Shown one piece after another: positions 26,543 through 36,384 of a DNA stretch of 64,000 nt; positions within the stretch are counted from its first letter, which is position 1, and the number at the start of each line of letters is the position of its first letter. Source of the stretch: Fibrobacterota bacterium (GTDB lineage: Bacteria; Fibrobacterota; Chitinivibrionia; Chitinivibrionales; Chitinispirillaceae); NCBI GenBank assembly GCA_023436205.1, contig JAEZKC010000093.1, forward strand, positions 41,509-105,508. Reading direction: 5' to 3'. Made by a program: the position numbers and the translations under genes. The notes under the pieces were generated by a model. The model saw only the letters and a list, made by a program, of their open reading frames with translations, made no database searches and was not told the DNA's origin.

Positions 26543-26959
26543 ATGTCTCACAACTCGGCTTCCAATGATCTGATTGTTATCACAGATGACGTTCCTCTGA
26601 TGGCTGAACTCGTTCAATACAACCTTGAACTCACCGGTTTCAAAAACAGCATAACATTTAACAATCCAGAAATATGTCTGAAGCACATTCGCGACGGACT
26701 ACGCCCAGCGGTGGTTATTTCCGATTTTCAGATGCCGGAGATGGACGGGATTGAGCTGCTAAACAGCATCGGTATTTTGCTGCCGGAATGCACCGGCATT
26801 ATAATGAGCAGCAACCCGCGGATGGCTTTGGCCCAAAAGCCTCCCTATCCGATTCTGAAAAAGGGATCGTCTGATTTCTTTTCAAGCCTGATCAGCCTGA
26901 TCTGCGAAGCATTGGGCACAAAATGTGACCACCACAACTGGAGAGTTATCAGATCCTGA
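26543..26959 (+). CDS. Solo CheY-like response regulator receiver
   Basis: A 138-residue receiver domain with no output domain. Acidic pair Asp16-Asp17 (VITDDVPL), phospho-acceptor Asp60 in VISDFQMPEMDG, Thr/Ser position MSSN near 92 and Lys in PILKKGS near 108. GGTGG lies before ATG 26543. Target and kinase are unknown; no kinase is adjacent. The apiose-lactonase-like gene follows after 119 bp. Confidence 0.85.
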   Translation: MSHNSASNDLIVITDDVPLMAELVQYNLELTGFKNSITFNNPEICLKHIRDGLRPAVVISDFQMPEMDGIELLNSIGILLPECTGIIMSSNPRMALAQKPPYPILKKGSSDFFSSLISLICEALGTKCDHHNWRVIRS

Positions 26960-27078
26960 AGAGGTAACTACAGTATTTATGTTACTGCTCTCCACCTTCT
27001 CTTATCCCTTTTTATATTATTGATTGATGATGGCTTTTTTGTGAGCCTTCCTGTAATTTTGCCCAGAGAGAGGATACT

Positions 27079-28974
27079 ATGGAGAAGAGCGAAGTATACT
27101 TTGGTTCCAGAATAGAGCATTCAACAAGTCACGAATTGAAAGCCGGACCGCTTTCCCTTATTTACGATAACGGGTATATAAGAGACCTTAGCATAGCAAA
27201 CAAAGTTGTGCTTAAGCGGATCTATGTCGCAGTGAGGGATCAGTTCTGGAATACCATAGAATTTGACATAAGCGACTTTGTCATACATAAAAACGAGGCC
27301 TCGTTTGAGATATCCTTTCAGTGCAGACATCGAAGAAATGATGTCGATTTCAGCTGGAAAGGAGCCATCAAGGGAGATACAAACGGCAAAGTCTCCTTTA
27401 CCATGGATGGAAAAGCCCTCACCACCTTTCAGACCTGGAGAATCGGGTTTTGCATTCTTCACCCGCTTGAAAGTAAAGGGGAACCACTCACAGTCATACA
27501 TGATGACGGAAACAAAACCAGCAGTACGTTCCCGACCGACATCAAGCCTCATCAACCGTTTCTCAATATCCAGGCTTTGATAACACACCCTCTTCCGGGA
27601 GTCACTTTCTCGGTTAAAACCCAGGGAAGCGTCTTCGAAATGGAAGACCAGCGAAACTGGACAGATGCGTCATTTAAAACATATTGCCCCCCCATAGAAC
27701 AACCCGGACTTCATTTCATTGAAGCAGGAACAAGCATACAGCAGACAATTACAATGGATGTTGACAGTTTGGAATCCATACCCGCTTCACCCCAAATCAA
27801 CCCGGAGCTCGACCTCGATGCCTTAGGTTCACCACGACCTCTCCCCCGCCTGGGCTGCTGCCTCGATCAGAACGAAAACTGGGAAGTGAGTTCGATGCGG
27901 TATTTGAAGATGCTCAACCTTTCTCATGTCAGAATGGATATTGATGTAGAAGCGCCAGATATGCCTAGACAAATAAGAAGGGCTGCAGCTGCATGTGCCC
28001 ATCTTGATTTACCTGCTGAAATAGCACTGCATTTTGGAGATGATTATGAATCGCAGACTGCAAGTTTGCTTTCTGCACTTCAATCCGTTCAACTGCCTGT
28101 AAAGTGGTATCTGGTTTTCAGCAACAAAAGCAGAGTCACTCCGGCCGCACTTGTCACCGAAGTCAAGGAAGCCCTCAAGACCTACTCACATGACGCATTG
28201 ATCGGAGGCGGCACCGATAGCTACTATGTCGAACTGAACCGTTCACATCCTCCGATCGGCGCACTGGACTTGCTAAGCTTTTCAGCCAATCCGCAGGTGC
28301 ACACCTTTGACAATGCGGCGGTTATGGACAATGCACAGGGTATAATGGAGGTACTGCATGACATCACCCGTTTTTCCGGCAATCTTCCCATAGCTGTTTC
28401 CCCGATTACACTCCGCCCGCGTACCAGAGCAGATCTTCCTGAAAAGGATGGTGGTGCAGATATGCGACTCTGGGGACTTTTCGGAGGAGCCTGGACACTG
28501 AAACACTTTACATCCAGCATTAAGGAAAATGTGAGCAGCCTGACCTATTTTTCCGCCTTCGGAAAATCAGGGGTCATTGGACTTGGAGATGAGACCACAT
28601 CTCCGGCTTACCATGTCCTGAGTTTCATAAATGATTTTAATGGCGGAGAGTGCAGGTTTGTACAAGGTACAGATCAGGATATTCCCGGCATACTGCTTTC
28701 AAAAGACAACCAGCACCGTTTCCTTGCAGCAAACTGTACCGAGAGTGAACAGAAAGTAAAAATCCAGAGTCTGCCCAATGCAGAAGTAAGTTATTCCCTT
28801 CTGGACGAGGACAGCTTTTCCGAAGCTGTTTTTTCCCCCGAGTCTTATTTCTGTAAAGATTGTTTTACAACAGAGAAGACACCGGTTTTCAGCATAAGCT
28901 TAAAACCTTATGCTGTTTTAAGAATGGACTGGAGTTCAAAGGGGCTGGACACACCTACCCCATGCATTGTCTGA
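27079..28974 (+). CDS. apnL: D-apionate lactonase-like protein (ApnL family)
   Basis: A 631-residue cytoplasmic protein without signal peptide. The family hallmark FEMEDQRNWTDASFKTY (about 190-206) and the earlier RIGFCILHP and FPTDIKPHQPF segments match my memory of ApnL, which opens D-apionolactone in apiose catabolism. The N-terminal third is beta-rich; residues 255-540 resemble a glycosidase-like barrel; a small beta domain ends the chain. Apiose occurs in rhamnogalacturonan II and apiogalacturonan. None of the other apiose-pathway genes (dehydrogenase, transaldolase-like, kinase) is in the window. GAGAGGA precedes ATG 27079. The end overlaps convergent murG by 20 bp. Confidence 0.75.
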   Translation: MEKSEVYFGSRIEHSTSHELKAGPLSLIYDNGYIRDLSIANKVVLKRIYVAVRDQFWNTIEFDISDFVIHKNEASFEISFQCRHRRNDVDFSWKGAIKGDTNGKVSFTMDGKALTTFQTWRIGFCILHPLESKGEPLTVIHDDGNKTSSTFPTDIKPHQPFLNIQALITHPLPGVTFSVKTQGSVFEMEDQRNWTDASFKTYCPPIEQPGLHFIEAGTSIQQTITMDVDSLESIPASPQINPELDLDALGSPRPLPRLGCCLDQNENWEVSSMRYLKMLNLSHVRMDIDVEAPDMPRQIRRAAAACAHLDLPAEIALHFGDDYESQTASLLSALQSVQLPVKWYLVFSNKSRVTPAALVTEVKEALKTYSHDALIGGGTDSYYVELNRSHPPIGALDLLSFSANPQVHTFDNAAVMDNAQGIMEVLHDITRFSGNLPIAVSPITLRPRTRADLPEKDGGADMRLWGLFGGAWTLKHFTSSIKENVSSLTYFSAFGKSGVIGLGDETTSPAYHVLSFINDFNGGECRFVQGTDQDIPGILLSKDNQHRFLAANCTESEQKVKIQSLPNAEVSYSLLDEDSFSEAVFSPESYFCKDCFTTEKTPVFSISLKPYAVLRMDWSSKGLDTPTPCIV

Positions 28975-30013
28975 TAACATCCAAAACTCTGCGGGTCCCC
29001 TGGCCCGCATCTGCTTTTGCCATGCTCTCAATGAAGGTCTGACGATTCTGGAAAACAGTCTTCACGTTCTCAACAAGAGAATCCTTGTTCATGTCTTCCT
29101 GCAGAAGTATTCGGCTGTAGCCAAGCTTTTCGAAGGACCGTGCATTGAGAATCTGATCTCCCCTGCTTGCCGCTGTTCCCAATGGAATAAGCAGATTCGG
29201 TTTTTTCAATGCCAGAAACTCAAAGAGAGTTGTTGCACCGGAGCGTGAAATCGCCAGTTCCGCAAGAGCAAGCAGGTGCGGGAGCTCCTCGTTTACGTAT
29301 TCGAATTGACAATACCCACTCCGGCTTCCCGGAGCTTTTCCACCCTTACCGCACAAATGGCACACGTTGAAATCCTCCAGCAGGTTGTCAAGAGCCCCTC
29401 GCACTGCCAGATTTATCGCCTGAGAGCCTTGACTGCCACCAATCACCAGAATTACCGGCTTATCATCTTCGAATCCGCAGATATTCTTCCCCTCGCTTGC
29501 CGATCCGTTGAAAAGTGAGCTCCTTACTGGCAAACCGGTGTTCTCACGTTTACCCACAGGCAAATGGACTGCAGTCTCGGGAAAGCTGAAACAGATTTTT
29601 CGTGCAAAGGGGGAAGCAAGCTTATTGGCCAACCCCGGAGTGATATCCGATTCGTGAATGACAACCGGTATTCTGAACAGCCAGGCAGCCCACACTACCG
29701 GACAGGAAACAAAGCCGCCTTTGCTGAACACAACAGCAGGCCTAAGCTTGGCCATCAGCAGAATTGACTGTAAAAAACCCAGTCCAATTCGAAAGATATC
29801 GGTGACGTTTTTCAGGTCGAAATAGCGTCTCAGTTTACCTGCGGATATGGTATGGTAAGGTAACCCTTCACGACTGATAAGCCCCTTTTCGATGCCGTTT
29901 TTAGTTCCTGCATAATGGATTTCAAGCCCCAGTTCCTTCAGTCCCGGTAAAAGAGCAAGGTTAGGAGTTACATGTCCGGCTGTCCCGCCGCCTGTCAGTA
30001 ATATGCGTTTCAT
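28955..30013 (-). CDS. murG: MurG: UDP-GlcNAc--lipid I N-acetylglucosaminyltransferase
   Basis: A 352-residue GT28 enzyme of normal length making lipid II on the inner face of the membrane. The N-terminal Gly loop is LTGGGTAGHVTPNLAL (2-17), the central linker HESDITPGLANK (about 120-131), the C-terminal donor site VIGGSQGSQAINLAV (about 190-204) and SRSGATTLFEF (about 255-265). The rest of the division and cell-wall cluster is not here, so murG is detached from mur/fts genes in this genome. It overlaps convergent apnL and follows lipM on the same strand by about 30 bp. Confidence 0.95.
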   Translation of the reverse strand: MKRILLTGGGTAGHVTPNLALLPGLKELGLEIHYAGTKNGIEKGLISREGLPYHTISAGKLRRYFDLKNVTDIFRIGLGFLQSILLMAKLRPAVVFSKGGFVSCPVVWAAWLFRIPVVIHESDITPGLANKLASPFARKICFSFPETAVHLPVGKRENTGLPVRSSLFNGSASEGKNICGFEDDKPVILVIGGSQGSQAINLAVRGALDNLLEDFNVCHLCGKGGKAPGSRSGYCQFEYVNEELPHLLALAELAISRSGATTLFEFLALKKPNLLIPLGTAASRGDQILNARSFEKLGYSRILLQEDMNKDSLVENVKTVFQNRQTFIESMAKADAGQGTRRVLDVIRQCMG

Positions 30014-30044
30014 GATTATCCCTGATTTATGCAGTTAAGGTTTT

Positions 30045-30878
30045 CTAATTAACCGGCTGATCAACAGAACAGGATGACATCCACACATTTTTGAAATCCG
30101 CCGATTCTGCAAACGCCTGTATCTCTTGTTCCTCTTCTGCGGTCCAGAACTCAATTTTGCTCTCGATCGGAAGAGTCATAAATCCCCCCATCAGTGCACT
30201 TGAGAGGAACTGAAAATCACCATCAGACAGAATTTCATCAATACAGATGCTTTTACGTCTGAGCAGTTCCACCTGGCGATCTTTTTCAGATTCGGAGATA
30301 TTCAGAAATGAAGGAAGCTTCTGATAAGCGGCAGAGATGGGAATTGACCCGTGCTGAAGTACCGCACCCTGAGTTCTTTTCTGGGCAGACCCCACCAGCT
30401 TTCGCCCTTTCACCATCACTTCGTCCCGATTGGGAGCAAGAAAACAGGGCAGCTTCACTTCCCGCTTTACCTCCTTGAGCTCATCATAAGAATCATGAGC
30501 ATCACAGTTAATTCCTGCACCTTTCAAGCCGTTTATAAGGCAGCTGGTGATAATTTTATAGGTTTGAGCGATAGATGATCCCATAAATTGCAGCGTTTTA
30601 GAAAAAATGCAACTATACGTGATATCTTCCTCATGCAATACGGCTCTTCCGCCGGTAGGTCGCCGGATCCATTCCCCGCCATGCTTCTTCAAACGCTCAA
30701 GATCGAGCACTTCGTAAGCTTTCTGCATATAGCCAAGTGTGATGGAAGGTCTTTTCCAAGTGTAGAATCGCACCACCATCAATTCATTCTGTTCACATTT
30801 CTGCATGAGATGGAGATCTGCAGCCATGTTGAATGCAGCTGAGCGGTCTGGATCGATAATAAAGCGTAAATAAGACAT
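30045..30878 (-). CDS. lipM: LipM-type octanoyltransferase (BPL_LplA_LipB family)
   Basis: A 277-residue cofactor transferase. RRPTGGRAVLHEEDITYS (about 70-87) is the lipoyl-binding loop; TGGRAVLH favours LipM or LplA-like over LipB. The Cys in LPCFLAPNRDE (about 145) lies where the LipM catalytic cysteine is found, followed by KLVGSAQKR and VLQHGSIPI. LipM moves octanoate from ACP to GcvH-type proteins. A lipoate ligase remains possible. The start at ATG 30876-30878 (MSYLRF) is favoured over the longer frame because homologues begin at this strand. It may share a transcript with murG. Confidence 0.75.
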   Translation of the reverse strand: MSYLRFIIDPDRSAAFNMAADLHLMQKCEQNELMVVRFYTWKRPSITLGYMQKAYEVLDLERLKKHGGEWIRRPTGGRAVLHEEDITYSCIFSKTLQFMGSSIAQTYKIITSCLINGLKGAGINCDAHDSYDELKEVKREVKLPCFLAPNRDEVMVKGRKLVGSAQKRTQGAVLQHGSIPISAAYQKLPSFLNISESEKDRQVELLRRKSICIDEILSDGDFQFLSSALMGGFMTLPIESKIEFWTAEEEQEIQAFAESADFKNVWMSSCSVDQPVN

Positions 30879-30994
30879 CTTATAAAAATACACCACAAGG
30901 AGCTATGCACACAAGCTAGCATTGATCGTTCCGGAGCAACTTGCCTATATTATTTTATGATCCAACTCTCATTAATTCACAGGGAAAGGTGAAA

Positions 30995-31981
30995 ATGGAA
31001 AATCTGGCCATAGGGATCGATCTGGGCGGTACAAACCTCAAGGGAATTATTTTAGGGGCTGATGGTAAAGGAAGACATGTCACCCGCATACCTACCGAAG
31101 CAGATAAAGGCGGTCAGCAGGTACTTAAGAACATTTTGGCCCTGATCGACATTCTGGTTCAGAAGAGCAAGTCAGATGATGCCAACATTTTGGGAGTGGG
31201 ACTTGGATCTCCCGGTTTTATCGACAAGGACGGGACAGTACTGGGCGGAGCGGAAAATCTGCCCGGATGGAAGGGCACTCAGATTTATGCCCCCATTATG
31301 GAACGCTTTGGACTCAAGGCAACAGCTGCCAATGATGTCACTGTAGCCGCGCTGGCCGAACTCAAATACGGAGCAGGCAAGGGCGTCAGCAACATCGTCT
31401 GTTTTGCACTGGGGACCGGAATCGGCGGCGGAATAGCGATCAATGGCAAGCTTTACAAAGGCACGCACGGCATGGCAGGCGAGCTTGGTCACATTGTAGT
31501 TGAAACCAACGGAATTCAATGTAACTGTGGCCAAAAGGGATGTGTTGAGAGGTATGCATCTGCAACCGGAATTGTGCACCTGGCAAAGGAGTTCGCAAGC
31601 AGGGAGGGAACAGAAGCAACGCCCTTTGTTAAAGCTTTTCGTGAACACCCTTCAGCAGTAACTTCCAAAATGGTGTATGACTATGTGGCCAAAAAGGACC
31701 CAGTTGCATTAATGGTGCACGAAACGGTTTGTGACATGCTCGGCAGAGCCGTGGGAATAGCTCTCAATGCCTTGTCTCCCGACAGGATAATTTTAGGGGG
31801 AGGCGTTATGATGGCCGGACAGGTGATCATCGATGGAGTCAGTAAGTATGCAGCCAAATACAGCTGGCCCGCGATTTTCGAACGCTGCAGCATTGTTGCG
31901 GCACAGATGGGAGAAGATGCGGGGGTAATGGGGGCGGCTGCAATGGTGTTTGAAGAATTCGGTGAGATCCCCTGCCAATAG
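30995..31981 (+). CDS. glk: ROK-family glucokinase
   Basis: A 328-residue sugar kinase phosphorylating glucose or a close hexose with ATP. ATP loop IGIDLGGTNLKG (6-17); catalytic Asp in AANDVTVAA (about 108); ROK signature with the zinc site CNCGQKGCVE (about 174-183) preceded by GELGHIVV. I chose ATG 30995 over the earlier frame because GGGAAAGG precedes it and ROK proteins begin just before this loop. It would use glucose from cellulose breakdown. The following gene begins 10 bp after its stop. Confidence 0.88.
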   Translation: MENLAIGIDLGGTNLKGIILGADGKGRHVTRIPTEADKGGQQVLKNILALIDILVQKSKSDDANILGVGLGSPGFIDKDGTVLGGAENLPGWKGTQIYAPIMERFGLKATAANDVTVAALAELKYGAGKGVSNIVCFALGTGIGGGIAINGKLYKGTHGMAGELGHIVVETNGIQCNCGQKGCVERYASATGIVHLAKEFASREGTEATPFVKAFREHPSAVTSKMVYDYVAKKDPVALMVHETVCDMLGRAVGIALNALSPDRIILGGGVMMAGQVIIDGVSKYAAKYSWPAIFERCSIVAAQMGEDAGVMGAAAMVFEEFGEIPCQ

Positions 31982-31990
31982 GAGACAAAA

Positions 31991-32848
31991 GTGCGACTGA
32001 ACGGAATATTTTTATGGATTCTGATCCTTAATCTGCTTGCTTTGGGGTTTCATCCGATAGCCATCGGCCCGGATCTGAACTCTGACTCAGTTCTGGTTTA
32101 TGATGGCAGTGATCAGCTGCTTGAATACATTGTAAACAGAGCAGGTGCAGGTGATGTAACCAGCTGTATTTACAGCCCTGACCATTCACTTAAAAAGGTG
32201 ATTACCTTTGACCAGAACCGCATTCCTGTTTCGTTTGTGGGATACGATCCCGCAGGTAACGTTTATTTCAGTCATACCAGCATTTCAGAACCGTCAGGTC
32301 TGGTCTACCGTACAATCATCCCCACATTCAACCAGGCTTCACCTTTTGACACATCATACTCACATTATTCACGCCATGTTGATAAAGGTGAATTTTTTCT
32401 TCTGGATTCCATTCAGAAAGATGGTGAATGGACCAGATATACTCATCAATTTGAGAACACCTCCTATGGATCGTTAAAGGTATCCAAATATCATGTAGAC
32501 ACCTGCCTTGGCTACATTGAAATAGACGCTTCAAGTATTCTGGTAAGGGAATTTTCCGAAAATGAATCGGAGTCAAATACTGTGGACTATTACTACGATG
32601 AAGCAGGCAGGCTTACCCGTAAAGAGTACCTGAATGTGTATGCTCAAACTCAGGAAAGCCATTTCGAAAAGTTTTTCTATAAAGATGCACAATCACCTGT
32701 CGCTTTCACTTTACGGCCAGTGAGGAAATCGGTTCTGCCGGACTATCAATTTGACCTGCTTGGAAGAAAGTTTACAACCGGAATGTCGAGCAGAATCACA
32801 ATCAAAGGACAGGGAACGCTTGTAAAGCGCCAGATCAGTTTGAAATAG
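31991..32848 (+). CDS. Hypothetical secreted protein co-transcribed with glucokinase
   Basis: A 285-residue protein starting at GTG 31991 with AGGAGA upstream, inside the glk-ligA gene string. A hydrophobic leader (IFLWILILNLLALGF) suggests export. The mature part has repeated Tyr-rich strands and one YYYDEAGRLTR motif (about 196-206), like a single YD/RHS repeat. I know no family. The tight spacing after glk (10 bp) suggests one transcript. Confidence 0.6.
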   Translation: MRLNGIFLWILILNLLALGFHPIAIGPDLNSDSVLVYDGSDQLLEYIVNRAGAGDVTSCIYSPDHSLKKVITFDQNRIPVSFVGYDPAGNVYFSHTSISEPSGLVYRTIIPTFNQASPFDTSYSHYSRHVDKGEFFLLDSIQKDGEWTRYTHQFENTSYGSLKVSKYHVDTCLGYIEIDASSILVREFSENESESNTVDYYYDEAGRLTRKEYLNVYAQTQESHFEKFFYKDAQSPVAFTLRPVRKSVLPDYQFDLLGRKFTTGMSSRITIKGQGTLVKRQISLK

Positions 32849-32903
32849 CATTCAGTTCACTTTTTAAACAACTCAGTAGAATTCGACCACACAAGGACTC
32901 GCC

Positions 32904-34880
32904 ATGTCTGATCCGCAGAGAAGAATTGACGAACTGAGAGACATTATCCGCAAGTACGATGCATCCTACTATGGAATGGGCTTATCGTTAGTCTCAGACA
33001 AGGAATATGACGATCTTTACAGAGAGCTTCTGGAACTCGAAAACAAGCACCCGGAGTTTGATTCTCCCGACTCCCCCACCCATAGAGTGGGAAGTGATCT
33101 CACAAAGGTTTTCCCCAAAGTTGCTCACCGCATTCCCATGATGAGCATCGACAACACCTATTCGGAGGGTGAGGTAAAGGACTGGGTAGTGCGAATGCAG
33201 AAATCTCTGCCCGGCCAAAAAATGGAATTTGTGGGTGAACTTAAGGTGGACGGAGTAGCCTGTTCGCTGACATACGAAAACGGTCGTCTCGTGAGAGCGG
33301 TTACCCGCGGCAATGGAACCATTGGTGATGATGTGACTCCCAATGTACGTACTATCCGATCAGTTCCTCTTCTGGTGGATTACAGGGAGCCGTTTGAAAT
33401 CCGCGGTGAGGTATACATGACCTTTGAAAATTTCACCGCTCTGAATACCGCAATTGTGGAAAGCGGCCAGAAACCGATGCAAAACCCGCGCAATACCACT
33501 GCCGGAACTCTCAAACTGCAGGATTCTTCCGAAGTTGCAAGACGGAACCTCAGCTTCATGGCTCATTTTATGCTTTCGGACAGCCACGCCCAGAATCATC
33601 ACGCCAACCTTGAATTTCTAAAAAGTATAGGTTTTCCGGTCGTGGTGCACTCAAACATTTTGAAATCCGAATCGGAGATAATTGCTTTTTGCGAAAATTG
33701 GGAAATGGAGCGGCATAAGCTTTCCTTTCCGGTTGACGGCGTGGTCGTAAAAGTAAATTCTTTTGACCAACAGAGAGTTCTTGGTTCCACGGCAAAATCG
33801 CCCAGATGGGTTATTGCCTACAAATATCAGCCGGAGCAGGCGATAACGGAAGTGGAAAACATCGAAGCCAATGTGGGGCGCACCGGTGTTGTCACCCCCA
33901 TTGCCAGACTTAAACCGGTCTTTCTGGCAGGCACTACCATAAAAAACGCAACGCTTCACAATTATGATGAAATTGAACGGCTTGGAGTAAGGGTCAATGA
34001 CTATGTTGAAATAGAAAAAGGTGGAGAGATAATCCCCAAGGTGATGAAGGTATTGCTAGATAAGAGATCTTCAGAAAGCTCACCTTTTGCACCTCCTACT
34101 CACTGCCCGTCATGCGGATCAACTTTAGCCCGCCTGGAAGGCGAAGTAGCCCTGAGGTGCCTTAATCGATCCTGCCCCGCACAGATTTTTGCCTCACTGG
34201 AGCATTTCGTTTCCCGCTCGGCGATGGATATTCGTGGTCTTGGTCCGGCACACCTGAAGCAGCTGCTTGAGCACAATATCATATCCAACGTGGCGGATAT
34301 TTACGAGATCACCAAAGAGAAGCTGGTGCAACTGGAACGAATGGCTCAAAAATCGGCGAATAACATTGTAAAGGCCATCGAAAAAAGCAAGAGCAACTCT
34401 CTTGACAAGCTTATCCACGGGCTTGGAATCAGAATGGTCGGTTCCAAAGCAGCCCGGGATCTGGCTCAAGCTGTCAATGACATTACCGATCTTTACGCAA
34501 TGAGCGAAGAGCAGATAAGAAACATAGAGGGATTCGGTCCCACCATGGCTCAAAGCGTGCGTCTCTTTTTTGATAGGGAAGAAAACCGCACCATGATCTC
34601 CCGCCTCGGTGAACGAGGCGTAAATCTAAAAGGAATGCAGGTTTCCAAGGGAGGAAAGTTTTCCGGTATGACATTTGTTCTCACCGGCACCCTAGCGCAT
34701 TATACCCGTGAACAGGCCTCTGAAATCATTCTCGGTGAGGGCGGCAAGGTTTCTTCAAGTGTAAGTGCCAGAACCAGTTTCGTTCTGGCTGGAACCGAAG
34801 CTGGATCAAAGCTTGACAAAGCAATGGCACTGGGAGTTAAAATCATAAGCGAAGAAGATTTCAAACAAATGCTGGAGTGA
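32904..34880 (+). CDS. ligA: NAD-dependent DNA ligase LigA
   Basis: A 658-residue ligase of usual length, sealing nicks with NAD. Ia domain at the N-terminus (YYGMGLSLVSDKEYD), adenylation Lys114 in KVDG, OB-fold around 320-400, the four-Cys zinc finger CPSC...CLNRSC (about 400-425), helix-hairpin-helix motifs in 440-570 and a BRCT domain at about 585-658. ATG 32904 follows an A-rich/AAGGA site. A hairpin lies directly after the stop. Confidence 0.96.
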   Translation: MSDPQRRIDELRDIIRKYDASYYGMGLSLVSDKEYDDLYRELLELENKHPEFDSPDSPTHRVGSDLTKVFPKVAHRIPMMSIDNTYSEGEVKDWVVRMQKSLPGQKMEFVGELKVDGVACSLTYENGRLVRAVTRGNGTIGDDVTPNVRTIRSVPLLVDYREPFEIRGEVYMTFENFTALNTAIVESGQKPMQNPRNTTAGTLKLQDSSEVARRNLSFMAHFMLSDSHAQNHHANLEFLKSIGFPVVVHSNILKSESEIIAFCENWEMERHKLSFPVDGVVVKVNSFDQQRVLGSTAKSPRWVIAYKYQPEQAITEVENIEANVGRTGVVTPIARLKPVFLAGTTIKNATLHNYDEIERLGVRVNDYVEIEKGGEIIPKVMKVLLDKRSSESSPFAPPTHCPSCGSTLARLEGEVALRCLNRSCPAQIFASLEHFVSRSAMDIRGLGPAHLKQLLEHNIISNVADIYEITKEKLVQLERMAQKSANNIVKAIEKSKSNSLDKLIHGLGIRMVGSKAARDLAQAVNDITDLYAMSEEQIRNIEGFGPTMAQSVRLFFDREENRTMISRLGERGVNLKGMQVSKGGKFSGMTFVLTGTLAHYTREQASEIILGEGGKVSSSVSARTSFVLAGTEAGSKLDKAMALGVKIISEEDFKQMLE

Positions 34881-34881
34881 A

Positions 34882-34907
34882 GTCTGGAATCACAAACGAT
34901 TCCAGAC
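34882..34907. terminator. Bidirectional hairpin between ligA and creD
   Basis: GTCTGGAATC at 34882-34891 and GATTCCAGAC at 34898-34907 form a perfect 10-bp stem over a 6-nt loop. It begins 2 bp after ligA and ends 11 bp before the creD stop. Confidence 0.7.
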
Positions 34908-34917
34908 CTCATATTAC

Positions 34918-36267
34918 TCAAAATTCCTCTACTACTTTTTTCTTTTTCCCGCCGTACCAGTCGATATTCCGGGTCAGGAACATGAATGTTCCGAGAATGA
35001 CGAACAGGCCTATACTTCCCATCAGCAGTGCATAGTCTTCAAGCTGCAGAAGTAAATACAAAAAGCCGTAAAGCCCACTCAACACTGCACCGATCAAGCA
35101 GGCCATCAGGTTGCTTTTTGTAATTGTCATTGAATAAAGAGTAACCATCACTACAATTCCGGCTGATGCTATCAGGTAGGCGGGGCCGAATCCGATCCGT
35201 TCAGAAAAGGAGAGAAGAAGTGCATAGAACAGAGTCAGTGCAAAACCGATTAGAACGTACTGTATGGGGTGCACCCTGTAGCTTTTCAGGATCTCTATCG
35301 TGAAGAATGCCGCAAACGTGAGCACTATGAAGAGCAGAGCGTACTTCACTGAACGGGTAATTGTCTGATAATAGTCAACGGGAATTATCATACTGAACCC
35401 GAATGCGCTGTTCTCAGTATATGCTCTCTCGATCCATTCCTGAGGATAGGTGCGATTCAGTTCAAGAACACTCCATTTGGCTTCGAACCCATTCTGCGTT
35501 ATGTTTCGCTCTGTAGGTAAAAATGCCCCGTCAAAACTGGGACTTGCCCAGGGAGAGGAAATCTGTACATTTGTCTCTTTGCCCATGGGTAAAAAGCTTA
35601 GCGATCGACTCCCGTTAAGAGCCAGATTCAACTTAAAAGTATGTGGAACATTTCCAGTTCTGTGGGAAGACAGATCCAGGGGGATGTTAACTCCGGAGCT
35701 TATTACATCGTAAACGGGAATTCCGGGCTCCGCAATCTCTTCATCTCCATCCCAATTGACAGTAACCTGCCTGCTTATACCTCGTAAATCGCTGATTCCA
35801 ACACTTAAAAAGGCTTCCTCAAACAGCATATCCTGCGGATCGATTTTAAGCCTCTCATAATTAAGCTTGCCGAATGATCCACTGATGTCCAGATTCCCTT
35901 TATAAAGTATAGCCTTGTAGATACTGCGATTTCTGATTTCCGGATCTACTTTTCCATTAATGTTCAGTTCCGATGGCAGGAAGTGGGCGTATTTCTTCAT
36001 TACCGCCGGCTTCCCGTTAGAATCGGTTGTTCTGAAGTAGAATGGGATAGTGACAACTGGCCCGGTAATAGTCTGTGAACTGCCCCATTTGCTGCAGATT
36101 TCATCAACAGCGCTTGTATAAGTAAATTTTCTCTCCCTGACAAGAGACTCCACCATGGCCCCCGGTATAAGCAGCAGTAGTACGATAATCCCGATACCTA
36201 TGGCCTTGACCAGCACTGAACTTCTGATTCTGTCCGAAGCTTTTTCCACTAATGACATTGTTTCCAT
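34918..36267 (-). CDS. creD: CreD-family inner membrane protein
   Basis: A 449-residue protein. One helix near residue 20-45, then about 270 periplasmic residues (TYTSAVDEICSKWGSSQTITGP is the CreD hallmark, followed by a proline-free beta domain), then five to six C-terminal helices including FALTLFYALLLSFSERIGF. CreD is the best-known CreBC-regulated gene in E. coli; its function is unclear but affects envelope and beta-lactam response in several species. Start at the ATG of AAGGAGG-AGGAG-ATG (36267). It lies 118 bp after creC. Confidence 0.88.
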   Translation of the reverse strand: METMSLVEKASDRIRSSVLVKAIGIGIIVLLLLIPGAMVESLVRERKFTYTSAVDEICSKWGSSQTITGPVVTIPFYFRTTDSNGKPAVMKKYAHFLPSELNINGKVDPEIRNRSIYKAILYKGNLDISGSFGKLNYERLKIDPQDMLFEEAFLSVGISDLRGISRQVTVNWDGDEEIAEPGIPVYDVISSGVNIPLDLSSHRTGNVPHTFKLNLALNGSRSLSFLPMGKETNVQISSPWASPSFDGAFLPTERNITQNGFEAKWSVLELNRTYPQEWIERAYTENSAFGFSMIIPVDYYQTITRSVKYALLFIVLTFAAFFTIEILKSYRVHPIQYVLIGFALTLFYALLLSFSERIGFGPAYLIASAGIVVMVTLYSMTITKSNLMACLIGAVLSGLYGFLYLLLQLEDYALLMGSIGLFVILGTFMFLTRNIDWYGGKKKKVVEEF

Positions 36268-36384
36268 CTCCTCCTCCTTGAAAGTGTATTGGTTTGTCTT
36301 CTGCAAGTGCTTGCATAAGAAAACTACCAGTTCAGGATGGAAAGATTATGAAAGGTGTGTGGAAAAGAGGTGAAATGCGTGCAG

